The position numbers and the translations under genes are program-made. A stretch of 64,000 nt of DNA from JAHECQ01 sp047638695 (lineage in GTDB: Bacteria; Actinomycetota; Acidimicrobiia; Acidimicrobiales; SZUA-35), in the NCBI GenBank assembly GCA_047638695.1, contig JBLINY010000002.1, positions 1-64,000 on the forward strand, written 5' to 3'. Under the pieces are notes generated by a model. It was given only the letters and a program-made list of their open reading frames with translations, was not told the DNA's origin and searched no databases. Below, piece by piece: positions 35,119 to 43,514 of the stretch (positions are counted from its first letter, which is position 1; each line of letters begins with the position of its first letter).

Positions 35119-35224
35119 TGCCGGGCCTCCTGGAGGATTGGGTCCATCAGGTGGTGTCAGTTCGTTCATCGCCGTTTACGCCTTTCATACCCTCCGCTCA
35201 CTTTGAGAGGAGTTGAGAGTATTT

Positions 35225-35304
35225 AAGGTAAATAACAGTAGTTAAATTGTCAAGACCGCAGACAGTAGTTTTTTATGAGAGAGTGACTCTTAGTGGCAGT
35301 AGTT
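35225..35304 (-). promoter_or_regulatory. Strong promoter with three AACTACTG repeats
   Basis: On the minus strand TTGACA (35253-35248) is separated by 17 nt from TACCTT (35230-35225), a near-consensus promoter in an AT-rich patch unlike its surroundings. The octamer AACTACTG occurs three times in the same orientation (at 35304-35297, 35270-35263 and 35243-35236). The last lies in the spacer between -35 and -10, the other two upstream. This suggests a regulator binding direct repeats. The leader between here and 35118 has a short reading frame: ATG, 13 codons, preceded by GGAGGG. Confidence 0.6.
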
Positions 35305-35340
35305 TTCAGTAACCGTCAGGGGTTTGCGTGTCAGACACCG

Positions 35341-35853
35341 TCATTCCCCCCGGAAGTCGAGATCGGGCACGGAGCGATCGGTCATCTCGCGGGCGACCAG
35401 ACGCAGCTCTTCGAGCGTTGGTCGACCGACGAAGTACCAGCCGTTGAAGATGTGGGAGATCGTGAGATCGGGCAACAAACCAAACGTGAATGGCACCGGC
35501 AGCGGCCCGTGGGTCGAATCGGTGGTCTCGCTGATCCCCAGCTGGTTCGTCAACGAGCGGTCTTCGTCGCTGAGGAAGTGGAACTTGGCTCCGAGCCCTG
35601 CCTTGAACGCTTCGAGAACCCGCGGCGGATCAACCGATATGGCCGCGACCTGTTGGTAGGCGACCTTGGTGGCGTCTGAGAACTGGACCAGTTCTCGCAG
35701 CTGAAGCTGTCATTTGGGTCACCAGGGCCCACGGAAGAATGCCAGGAACAGCGGTTGGCCTTGGGCCACCTCACCGATTGAGATGGCCTGGCCCCGGTCG
35801 TTGGTCAGTGTCACGTCGGGGAAGATGTCGCCGACCTGCAGGTTCAACGGCAT
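35341..35853 (-). CDS. Double-selenocysteine thioredoxin-fold protein (SelL/peroxiredoxin-like, UxxU)
   Basis: The frame from ATG 35853 to TGA 35341 encodes 170 residues if two internal UGAs (35719-35721 and 35710-35712, codons 45 and 48) are read as selenocysteine. The N-terminus (VGDIFPDVTLTNDRGQAISI, PLFLAFFRGPW) and C-terminus (QLQLRELV, GLGAKFHFLSDEDRSL, FNGWYFVGRPTLEELRL) match AhpC/TSA-type redoxins in one continuous frame. UGA-Pro-Lys-UGA sits exactly at the CPxC active site. A SECIS-like hairpin follows. Known SelL proteins of aquatic animals and marine bacteria have this UxxU. It starts 6 bp after the amidohydrolase stop. A truncated call of about 70 residues from 35553 would be wrong. 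The alternative is a pseudogene with two coincident nonsense changes. Confidence 0.85.
35678..35696 (-). promoter_or_regulatory. Bacterial SECIS-like hairpin inside the selenoprotein gene
   Basis: The mRNA reads GAGAACTGGTCCAGTTCTC, a 7-8 bp perfect stem closing a GGUCC (or GUC) loop. It begins 13 nt after the second UGA and 22 nt after the first. The E. coli fdhF SECIS also presents GGUC in its apical loop about 18 nt after the UGA. Here the loop is 20 nt after the second and 29 nt after the first UGA, distances that could serve both. The hairpin lies in coding sequence (residues 53-59, RELVQFS). Confidence 0.75.
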
Positions 35854-35858
35854 AACTT

Positions 35859-36998
35859 CTATGCCGACATTTGCCACGACGCATCGGCGGCGGGCAGATT
35901 GAAGAGGCGGGCCGTGTTGTCTCGGAAGATGTCCTGGTGCTGCTGCTCGGTGAGGTGTGAAGCCTGCTCGGCGATGAGCTCACGGGAACGGGGCCAGGTT
36001 GAGTCGGTGTGCGGAAAATCGCTGGCCCACAACAGGTGCGTGTGATCGACAAAATTCGTCGTGTGATAGGCGGTCACATCGTCTTGGAACGTAGCCCAGA
36101 CATTGCTGCGGATGTACTCACTCGGCAGCTTCGAGAGACCTTCCAGAAGGCCATCTTCTGCGTTCATCCTGGCTGCGTGGTCCATGCGGTACATGTAGTG
36201 CGGCAGCCAGCCGGCGTCGCTCTCGGCAACCACAAGCTTCAAGTCGGGATGGCGTTCGAAAACACCACCCAACGTCATCATGCCAATCACGTCCTGGATT
36301 GCCCGAATGATTCCGAGGAAGCTGTTGAGGTGATGACCACGGGGCTTGGTGTGGAGGCTGCCCGCTCGCGAGGTGAGGATGTGGAAACAGATCGGTAGAT
36401 CGAGATCGACTGCGCACTCCCAGAGAGCGTCGTAGTCAGCGTGGTCATAGTCCTCGTGGATTGGATCGCCCGGCATCATCATGCCGACCATTCCCATCTC
36501 CTTGGCCCGAACGAAATCGGCGATCGCCCCGTCGACACTGAGAACTGCGGTCTGCGCCAGCCCGAAGATGCGGTCGGGAGCCTCGGCGCACATACCTTGC
36601 AGCCAACGGTTGTAGGCAAGCATGCAGGCATTCTTGTAATCTGGGTCGCGGTGCATGAACAGGCCCATGCCAACCGAGGCGTAGATCAACTCGGCGGCTA
36701 GACCATCCTGATCCATGAACGGAACCCGTTCCTTGCCCAAGTATGCGGCAGGCCGAACGTCGTCAAACCGCATGGTCTTGGCTCTGGCATTGCGTTCCTT
36801 CGGGCCAAAGCCGGCCCCGTCGACGAAACCCAACGCGATCGGACGCTTCATGCCGGGCACGACGAATGCCTCGGTGCCATCGTCTTGTTCAATCACCCGC
36901 GGCGCGTCGTCGCGGTACTTCGGATCGATGAAGTCGACATAACAGTTCGGTGGTTCACATACGTGACCGTCAGCAGAAATGATGCCAGCAGGAATCAT
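35859..36998 (-). CDS. Amidohydrolase-2 family metal-dependent hydrolase
   Basis: 379 residues. The start IISADGHVCEPPNCYVDFI, the central CFHILTSRAG and the late WASDFPHTDSTWP place it in the COG2159 TIM-barrel group, which contains decarboxylases and hydrolases of aromatic or lactone acids. The Asp in WASDFPH is the expected active-site acid. It stops 6 bp before the selenoprotein gene, so they are co-transcribed. Substrate unknown. Confidence 0.85.
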   Translation of the reverse strand: MIPAGIISADGHVCEPPNCYVDFIDPKYRDDAPRVIEQDDGTEAFVVPGMKRPIALGFVDGAGFGPKERNARAKTMRFDDVRPAAYLGKERVPFMDQDGLAAELIYASVGMGLFMHRDPDYKNACMLAYNRWLQGMCAEAPDRIFGLAQTAVLSVDGAIADFVRAKEMGMVGMMMPGDPIHEDYDHADYDALWECAVDLDLPICFHILTSRAGSLHTKPRGHHLNSFLGIIRAIQDVIGMMTLGGVFERHPDLKLVVAESDAGWLPHYMYRMDHAARMNAEDGLLEGLSKLPSEYIRSNVWATFQDDVTAYHTTNFVDHTHLLWASDFPHTDSTWPRSRELIAEQASHLTEQQHQDIFRDNTARLFNLPAADASWQMSA

Positions 36999-37060
36999 GG
37001 AGGCCTTTCGTTAGATGGAGCACTCGTGGAGGGAGCACAGTTGAATCGAGGGCTCGTGGA

Positions 37061-38782
37061 TCAAGCGCTCGTGGATTGAGGACCGCGAATGAGTTGTCCC
37101 GGCATGGACCCCGTTGCCTCACCGTCGCGGTAGATCACTTCGCCACGCTTGATCGTGGCCAGGTAGCCCTCGGCCCGCTGGATGAGTCGACGCCCGCCCG
37201 CCGGTAGGTCGTATGCCATCTCGGGAGCTCGCAGCGTCAAGTTCTCGAAGTCGATCACGTTGACGTCAGCCAACATGCCCGCTTCCAAGGTGCCCCGGTC
37301 GTCCAACCCGACCTGACGAGCGGTGTCGCGGCACTGACGCTGGATTACGAGCTCCAGGGGCAACCGCTCGCCTCGCTCGCGGTCGCGCACCCAGTGGGTG
37401 AGCATGTAGGTGGGGAAGCTGGCGTCGCAGATCACGCCGCAGTGAGCGCCGCCGTCGGAAAGCCCAGGCACCGTGCCCTCGGCCAGGTTCATTTCTCGCA
37501 CCACGTCATGGTTGCCGTCGGTGAAGTTGGCAAGCGGGAACAACATGAGTTCGCGGCCGTCGCGCTCGAGCAGCATGTCGTAAGCCATCTCGACGGGCGG
37601 AACTCCTGCCGCTTCGGCCCGATCTTTGATGCTGTCCTCGGGTGCGGGCTCGTAGTCCGGAGGATCGCCAAGAGGGAACATCTTGTGGAACGACTGCGCC
37701 ACCATGCCCGACATACCCCTGGTGCGCGACGCATGTTCCTCAATCAACTTGGCTCGCATTTCCGGGTCGCGCATGCGATCGACCCGCGCATCGAGGTCAA
37801 GGTCCGCCAGTTCTTTGCGGTAGGTGGGGCAAGTAATGAACGGATGCATCGACGACTGCAACCCAAGCAGGAGGCTCACCGGGCGGATGGCGACCTGAGC
37901 GGTGAGGTCGGTCCCACCGGCCCTGGCATCCTGGATACGGTCGAGCACCTTGCGCCAGTGGTCGGGGCTCTGATCGTTCTGCACCAGCAGGATCGACAGC
38001 GGCGCCGAGGCATGGTCGGCCATGCCCTCGAAGATCTCGAACTCAACGTCGAGATCGACAAAGTCGGAGACGATCTCGAGGTGCCCGAAGCCCTTGTCGG
38101 CCAACGCAGCCGCAATTCCCCACAGCTCATCGGGGGTGTTGGTGAGCGTCGGGATCTGGTTGCCCTCTTTGTCGCGGTGGTTGATCGTGCGAGAGGTGGT
38201 GAATCCGAGTGCTCCGGCCTCGAGCGCCTCGCCGGTCAGCTCACGCATCGTGGCGATCTCTTCGGGTGTGGCCACTTCGGTGTGATCGCGGCCGCGGTCG
38301 CCCATGACGTAGACCCGCAATGCCGAGTGGGGCATCTGGGCCCCGACATCGATGGCGTGAGGGATGGCCTCGACGGCGTCGAGGTACTCGGGAAACGACT
38401 CCCATGTGAAGTCAACGCCCTCGGACAGGGCGGCGCCAGGGATGTCTTCGACCCCTTCCATCACGCTGATCAGGAACTCATGTCGGTCGGGTCGAACGGG
38501 AGCGAATCCGACACCGCAGTTGCCCATCACAATCGACGTGACGCCATGCCACGACGACGGGGTGATGGCGGGATCCCACAACACCTGACCGTCGTAGTGT
38601 GTGTGAATATCCACAAAGCCAGGCGTGACCATCTGGCCCGCGGCATCGATTTCCTCGCGGCCTTGGTCGGGAACATCGCCGACGATGGAGATGCGATCTC
38701 CGTCGATAGCCACGTCGGCTGTTCGGGCCGCGACGCCCGTTCCGTCGACAACCCGGCCGTTACGAATAACTAGATCGTGCAT
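37061..38782 (-). CDS. N-acyl-D-amino-acid deacylase-like amidohydrolase
   Basis: 573 residues. LVIRNGRVVDGTGVAARTADVAI, the metal motif PGFVDIHTHYDG, GVTSIVMGNCGVGFAPVRP and SDGGAHCGVICDASFP match the D-aminoacylase family. It hydrolyses an amide or lactam bond with one or two metals. It precedes the COG2159 hydrolase by 61 bp on the same strand. The two hydrolases plus a redoxin suggest a small catabolic operon, but the compound is not identifiable. Confidence 0.87.
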   Translation of the reverse strand: MHDLVIRNGRVVDGTGVAARTADVAIDGDRISIVGDVPDQGREEIDAAGQMVTPGFVDIHTHYDGQVLWDPAITPSSWHGVTSIVMGNCGVGFAPVRPDRHEFLISVMEGVEDIPGAALSEGVDFTWESFPEYLDAVEAIPHAIDVGAQMPHSALRVYVMGDRGRDHTEVATPEEIATMRELTGEALEAGALGFTTSRTINHRDKEGNQIPTLTNTPDELWGIAAALADKGFGHLEIVSDFVDLDVEFEIFEGMADHASAPLSILLVQNDQSPDHWRKVLDRIQDARAGGTDLTAQVAIRPVSLLLGLQSSMHPFITCPTYRKELADLDLDARVDRMRDPEMRAKLIEEHASRTRGMSGMVAQSFHKMFPLGDPPDYEPAPEDSIKDRAEAAGVPPVEMAYDMLLERDGRELMLFPLANFTDGNHDVVREMNLAEGTVPGLSDGGAHCGVICDASFPTYMLTHWVRDRERGERLPLELVIQRQCRDTARQVGLDDRGTLEAGMLADVNVIDFENLTLRAPEMAYDLPAGGRRLIQRAEGYLATIKRGEVIYRDGEATGSMPGQLIRGPQSTSA

Positions 38783-38957
38783 TTGATCCCCCTATGAATC
38801 AACCTCAAGCGTAGACCGATGCTCGGTCATGGGGTGGATCGACGGCAAGGAGCCCGCAACACAACAGGGCGGGGAGCTGCCTCGCAGCGCGACCAGAGCG
38901 AGATCTCGAAGTCCTTCGCACCATCAATCGTGAGCGCCAACGAGAACCCTGTCCGGG
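38783..38957. other. Intergenic region, no feature found
   Basis: The 175 bp between the deacylase start and the priA stop show no clear hairpin, repeat or convincing promoter by eye. The deacylase promoter presumably lies here. Confidence 0.4.
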
Positions 38958-40712
38958 TCACACCCGGGGTGGATCGATGGCCACGCGCACCCGACCCTTT
39001 GGCCTTTCAAGGCTACAAAGAACATCTGCCAAAGTGTCGGGGTCGGCAGCCCGCACCAGGTAGCGGCCATCAGGTCGAGGGCCCATCACATTGACCTCGC
39101 CAACACCCGGGCCGGAGACCAGCGGTTCGAGAAGCTCGGCGGCTGCCGCACCGCTCACTTCGGCCAGGGCCCCGTACGGCGGGAAGCCCATGCTCTGTCG
39201 TATGGCCAGCTCTTCGGTGACAAATCGGTCGGTGTCGCTACGAACGGCTGCCGTGACCACCCGATGCTCAGGGGTTCGGGTCTGCAACATGATTCGACCA
39301 CCACCGGCTCGGCTACCCACCAAGCGAGCAGCTCTGACCACGAGTCCCATAGCCTGTTCAGCCGTCCGGTATCGGGTGGCCAAAAGCTCCTGATCGAAGT
39401 CGAGAAAACACACCGCATCGGCGACATGCACTCGATGCAGCAGCGCCTCAGTGCCGACCATGATGCGGAGACGTTCGATATCGGCGGCAGATGTTTCGGC
39501 GGTCAGCTCGCCTACCGGCTCGCCCGCAAGTACCTCGAGTTCTTCCCGTGCTCGGTTTACGCCGAGACGTAACCGTTTCAGTTTTGTTCCCGAGCAGTTG
39601 GCACACACGAGCGGTCTGCGCTCACCGCTGAACGACACCAGCTCACCATCCATCTCGGCCATCAGCTGGTTGCCATCTTCGGTGCGTACTAGTTCGCCAC
39701 ATGACGCACAGGCCAGCATCTGGGCCCGACCTTTGCGGTTCAGCACACACAAGACTCGACCAGGTGAACGAACAAGATCGACGAGCTCCGACGAGAACAG
39801 TCCCGGCTTGCCGGGATCCTCCTGACGGCGGTCGACCACCTGCACCAGCGGCCATCCGGCTCGCTCGTCGCTACGCGACAGCGAAAGCACTCGGTCCGCA
39901 GCCCCAATGGCAGCGGCGCTGGGCGCGGCGGAGACCAGGACGCAGGGCACTCCGGCGCGCCGGGCCCGTTCGACGGCCACATCCCGGGCGTGCCATGTCG
40001 GGTTCCGTTCTTCCTGAAGTGACTCGTCGTGCTCGTCGATGACCAACATGCAACCGAGCTGGGGCACGGTGGCCCAAACCGCAGATCGAGCCCCGGTGAC
40101 TAACCCTCCGGTTGCGCCGAGCGCCCAGTCTCGGCCGGCCAGCGCTATGCGGCCGCCGGCTCGCCGGTAGCGGGCTCCGTTGAAACGAGCGTCAGCAACT
40201 CCCGGCATGACGATGATGGCGTCGCCACAGCTGGCGGCTGCGGCATAAAAGGGCAGGAGGTCGGTATCGGGTGCAACCCGCACCACGGTGACACCCGGTT
40301 TCGAGACAGCTTCGGCTGCGAGGGCAGCCACGGGGTCAGCGAGATCTGTTGGCACGACCCGCGCCGGGGCCGGCGGGGCGGGCAGGAGATCGATCATCTT
40401 GTCGGGCGAAGCCGTCTTGAGGATCGAAGCGAGTCGACCTCGCCATCGATGCCCGGCCCAGCGGGCGAGCTCGATGACCTCGGCTGACGGGCCTACTGAC
40501 GACACCTTGGTGATCTCCCGTAGCACCACGCCCTCAGGCGGCTCCACGTCGGCGGCCACAACCCAGCCAGCTACTCGCCGGTTGTGCAGCTCGACCCGAA
40601 CCAGCGAACCGACATCGACAATGTCGGCCCACCGCTCGGGGGCTAGATAGTCAAACTCTTTGTCGAGCCCCGATACGTCGGGGACCACCCGAACAACTCG
40701 AGGCATGCTCAC
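38958..40712 (-). CDS. priA: Primosomal protein N' (PriA) lacking an intact helicase motif
   Basis: 584 residues. The N-terminal DNA-binding domain (VVRVVPDVSGLDKEFDYL) and the zinc-binding CASC and CANC pairs are recognisable, as is the C-terminal PYGALAEV. The Walker A GxGKT is absent, and the DEAH-type box appears as VIDEHDESL. Actinobacterial PriA proteins are known to lack ATPase motifs, so it probably acts in replisome reloading without unwinding activity. It starts 90 bp from the 79-bp repeats downstream of metK. Confidence 0.85.
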   Translation of the reverse strand: MSMPRVVRVVPDVSGLDKEFDYLAPERWADIVDVGSLVRVELHNRRVAGWVVAADVEPPEGVVLREITKVSSVGPSAEVIELARWAGHRWRGRLASILKTASPDKMIDLLPAPPAPARVVPTDLADPVAALAAEAVSKPGVTVVRVAPDTDLLPFYAAAASCGDAIIVMPGVADARFNGARYRRAGGRIALAGRDWALGATGGLVTGARSAVWATVPQLGCMLVIDEHDESLQEERNPTWHARDVAVERARRAGVPCVLVSAAPSAAAIGAADRVLSLSRSDERAGWPLVQVVDRRQEDPGKPGLFSSELVDLVRSPGRVLCVLNRKGRAQMLACASCGELVRTEDGNQLMAEMDGELVSFSGERRPLVCANCSGTKLKRLRLGVNRAREELEVLAGEPVGELTAETSAADIERLRIMVGTEALLHRVHVADAVCFLDFDQELLATRYRTAEQAMGLVVRAARLVGSRAGGGRIMLQTRTPEHRVVTAAVRSDTDRFVTEELAIRQSMGFPPYGALAEVSGAAAAELLEPLVSGPGVGEVNVMGPRPDGRYLVRAADPDTLADVLCSLERPKGRVRVAIDPPRV

Positions 40713-40801
40713 CAGTAGAGCCTAGGCACCAGTTACAAAAGTCGGTGACACCCGAATAGCAAAGCGAAAGGAACCCACCCCAAAAAACAGAGCAACCAGA
40801 G

Positions 40802-41014
40802 AGGCTGCGCCGCGGAGCAAGCAGCTCAACAAACGACACCCAGATGGCGAAGCGGAAGAGCTACGCCCGACCCAATATGAAGGCTGCGCCGCGGAGCAAG
40901 CAGCTCAACAAACGACACCCAGATGGCGAAGCGGAAGAGCTACGCCCGACCCAATATGAAGGCTGCGCCGCGGAGCAAGCAGCTCAACAGTCGACACCCA
41001 GATGGCGAAGCAGG
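40802..41014. repeat. 79-bp tandem repeat, about 2.7 copies
   Basis: Two identical 79-bp units (40802-40880, 40881-40959) and a third partial, diverged unit (40960 to about 41014) lie between the metK stop and priA. Each contains the palindrome CCGCGG and a GCTGC/GCAGC inverted repeat. 79 is not divisible by three, so the ATG-led frames through it (MAKRKSYARPN...) change frame between copies and are not coding. The repeats may act as transcript ends after metK or be a remnant of an expanded element. The remaining about 90 bp up to priA holds nothing clear. Confidence 0.9.
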
Positions 41015-41030
41015 AGGGCGCCAGCCCGAC

Positions 41031-42230
41031 TCAAAGAGACAGTGCGCTCTTCACCTCGTCCACTTTGTCGGTGCGCTCCCAGGTAAAGGAGTTGCCGTCT
41101 TCGCGGCCGAAGTGGCCGTAGGCCGCAGTGGTGGCGTAGATCGGCCGGCGCAAGTCGAGGTGATCGAGGATGGCGGCGGGTCGAAGGTCGAACACGTCGT
41201 TGACGCATGCAGCGATGGCTGCCGGATCGGCGTTCTCGGTACCGAAGGTCTCGACCATCACCGACACGGGGCGAGCAACACCGATGGCATACGCGACCTG
41301 CACCTCGCAGCGATCGGCGACGCCAGCTGCGACCAGATTCTTAGCGACCCAACGAGTGGCGTAGGCAGCGGAGCGGTCGACCTTCGATGGGTCCTTGCCG
41401 GAGAAGGCGCCTCCGCCGTGGCGGGCCCAGCCGCCGTAGGTGTCGACGATGATCTTGCGACCGGTGAGACCAGCGTCACCGACTGGACCACCGATAACAA
41501 AGCGACCCGTCGGGTTGACCAATACTTCGTACGGGTCGTCAGCGAACTCGGCCGGGATCACCGGTCGGATGACATGCTCGATGAGATCGGGCCGAATCAT
41601 GCTGTCACGGTCGATGCCATCGTCGTGCTGAGTTGAGATCAGCACGGTCTTCAGACGAACCGCTTTGCCGTCTTCGTAGTCGAAGGTGACCTGCGTCTTG
41701 CCGTCGGGACGGAGATAGGGAACCGTGCCGGCGCGGCGCACCTCAGTTAGGCGCTCAGCCATGCGATGCGCGGTGTGAATCGGCAGCGGCATCATGGCTT
41801 CGTTCTCGTTGGTGGCGTAGCCAAACATCATGCCCTGGTCGCCGGCACCCTGTTCGTCGTAGAGATCGCCGGTTGCCCCGGTGTCACGGACTTCTTCAGA
41901 TTTGTCGACGCCCTGAGCAATGTCGGCCGACTGTTCATCGATCGCAACCATGACGCCGCAGGTGTTGCCATCGAAGCCGTACGACCCGTTGTCGTAACCG
42001 ATCTTCGTGATGGTCTTACGAACGACCGAGGGGATGTCAACATAGGCCTCGGTGGAGATCTCACCAGCGACGATGGCAAGGCCTGTGGTGACCATTGTCT
42101 CGCAAGCGACTCGACTGTTCGGATCCTGTTCGAGCAGCGCATCAAGGATGCTGTCCGAAATCTGATCAGCCATCTTGTCGGGGTGACCTTCGGTGACCGA
42201 CTCAGACGTAAAGGTAAAGTTCTCGCTCAC
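41031..42230 (-). CDS. metK: S-adenosylmethionine synthetase
   Basis: 399 residues with FTSESVTEGHPDKMADQIS, GAGDQGMMFGYA, GGAFSGKDPSKVDRSAAY and the rest of the MetK signature. It makes SAM from Met and ATP. It follows coaBC on the minus strand and is directly followed by the 79-bp repeats. Confidence 0.98.
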   Translation of the reverse strand: MSENFTFTSESVTEGHPDKMADQISDSILDALLEQDPNSRVACETMVTTGLAIVAGEISTEAYVDIPSVVRKTITKIGYDNGSYGFDGNTCGVMVAIDEQSADIAQGVDKSEEVRDTGATGDLYDEQGAGDQGMMFGYATNENEAMMPLPIHTAHRMAERLTEVRRAGTVPYLRPDGKTQVTFDYEDGKAVRLKTVLISTQHDDGIDRDSMIRPDLIEHVIRPVIPAEFADDPYEVLVNPTGRFVIGGPVGDAGLTGRKIIVDTYGGWARHGGGAFSGKDPSKVDRSAAYATRWVAKNLVAAGVADRCEVQVAYAIGVARPVSVMVETFGTENADPAAIAACVNDVFDLRPAAILDHLDLRRPIYATTAAYGHFGREDGNSFTWERTDKVDEVKSALSL

Positions 42231-42263
42231 AGGCTTCTCGCTTCGTTGTTTCCGGATTGAGGC

Positions 42264-43502
42264 TTACGATTTAGTGGCTGACGGGCGCGCCGATACGATG
42301 TCGAGAACGGCTCCGGCAACTTGATTTTTGCCACGCAGAGGCACATGGACGACAGAGCCATCTGCCCCATGGATCGTGACTTCGTTGGTGTCGTGGGCAA
42401 AGCCGACGCCGGGCGCTGAGACATCGTTGGCCACGATGAAGTCGGCCCCCTTGCGCGCGAGTTTCGACCTTGCATTGGCCGCGAGATCATTCGTCTCGGC
42501 TGCGAACCCAACAAGAACCTGACCAGCCCGCTTTTGCGAGCCGAGACCGGCCAAAATGTCGTTTGTTGGTTCGAGGACTATCTGGGGAACGCCATCGGCC
42601 TTCTTGATCTTCTGATCAGCTTGCTGAGCGGGCCGAAAGTCGGCAACGGCGGCAGCCATGATGATGATGTCTGCGGTGGCAGCCACTTCGTTAACGGCTG
42701 CTTCCATTTGGGCCGCAGTGGTGACCTGAACGACCTCGATGCCAGCCGGCACCGGCAACTCGACGGTACGGATCAGCGTGACCGTGGCCCCTCGCCGGTG
42801 GGCCTCGACCGCCAACGCGTGACCTTGCTTGCCAGTAGAGCGGTTACCGATGTAACGAACGGGATCGATTGCTTCTCGTGTTCCGCCTGCGGTCACGACT
42901 ACCGAGCATCCGGCAAGGGGTCGATCCCCGACAAGGGTGGCGACGACTGTCTCGACGATCCGTTCGGGGGCAGCGAGACGACCTTTTCCTATGTCGCCGC
43001 CGGCCAGGCGACCCTCTTCGGGGGGTACGACAATGACGCCGCGGTCGGCTAACACGGTCAGGTTCTCTTGCACCGCCGGGTGGTCCCACATCTCGGTGTG
43101 CATCGCCGGACACAGGACGACCGGGGCTTCGGTCGCGATAAGTGTTGCCGACAGAAGATCGGCCGAGCGTCCAATGCGATAGTCGGCCAGGACGCGCGCC
43201 GTTGCCGGGCAGACAACGATGAGATCGGCGGTCTGTCCCATTGTCGTATGCGGTATCGGGTCGGCGTCGGTCCAAAGACTGGTCTTCACTGGCTCAGATC
43301 CGAGCGCTGTAAACGTGGTTGGACCCACCATGTTGAGCGCAGCGTCTGTAAGCACTGGCACCACATGGGCGCCCAGATCGACCAACCGTCGCATGACTTC
43401 AATCGACTTGTAGGCGGCAATACCGCCCGTGACGCCTAGAACAACTCGTTTACCCAACAGGCTCTTGGACTCCATCGAGTCTGACATGAGCGAGTCTGAC
43501 AT
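42264..43502 (-). CDS. coaBC: Bifunctional phosphopantothenoylcysteine decarboxylase / synthetase
   Basis: 412 residues. The flavoprotein half (about 15-190) has GVTGGIAAYKSIEVMRRL and CPAMHTEMW. The synthetase half (about 195-405) has VTAGGTREAIDPVRYIGNRS and AAVADFRP. It performs two steps of coenzyme A synthesis. The first 20 codons show a 15-bp tandem duplication around the start (MSDSLMSDSMESK), giving alternative ATGs. It begins 12 bp after rpoZ. Confidence 0.95.
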   Translation of the reverse strand: MSDSLMSDSMESKSLLGKRVVLGVTGGIAAYKSIEVMRRLVDLGAHVVPVLTDAALNMVGPTTFTALGSEPVKTSLWTDADPIPHTTMGQTADLIVVCPATARVLADYRIGRSADLLSATLIATEAPVVLCPAMHTEMWDHPAVQENLTVLADRGVIVVPPEEGRLAGGDIGKGRLAAPERIVETVVATLVGDRPLAGCSVVVTAGGTREAIDPVRYIGNRSTGKQGHALAVEAHRRGATVTLIRTVELPVPAGIEVVQVTTAAQMEAAVNEVAATADIIIMAAAVADFRPAQQADQKIKKADGVPQIVLEPTNDILAGLGSQKRAGQVLVGFAAETNDLAANARSKLARKGADFIVANDVSAPGVGFAHDTNEVTIHGADGSVVHVPLRGKNQVAGAVLDIVSARPSATKS

Positions 43503-43514
43503 GAGCGAAGACGA

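Noticed and set aside
35341..35553. Separate 70-residue protein starting with MTNQLGISETT
   Set aside because: It is the C-terminal part of the selenoprotein frame. The upstream frame continues with matching redoxin sequence through both UGAs.
35341..35853. Interpretation as a degenerated peroxiredoxin pseudogene
   Set aside because: Both TGAs fall exactly at the catalytic cysteine positions, no other stop or frameshift occurs, and a SECIS-like hairpin follows. Still possible if selenium machinery is absent.
37394..38773. Long plus-strand frame antisense to the D-aminoacylase gene
   Set aside because: The minus-strand frame has the full family pattern; this is the codon-position shadow.
40844..41636. 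Plus-strand reading frames beginning MAKRKSYARPNMK
   Set aside because: They run through 79-bp repeats, which change frame between copies, and into antisense metK.
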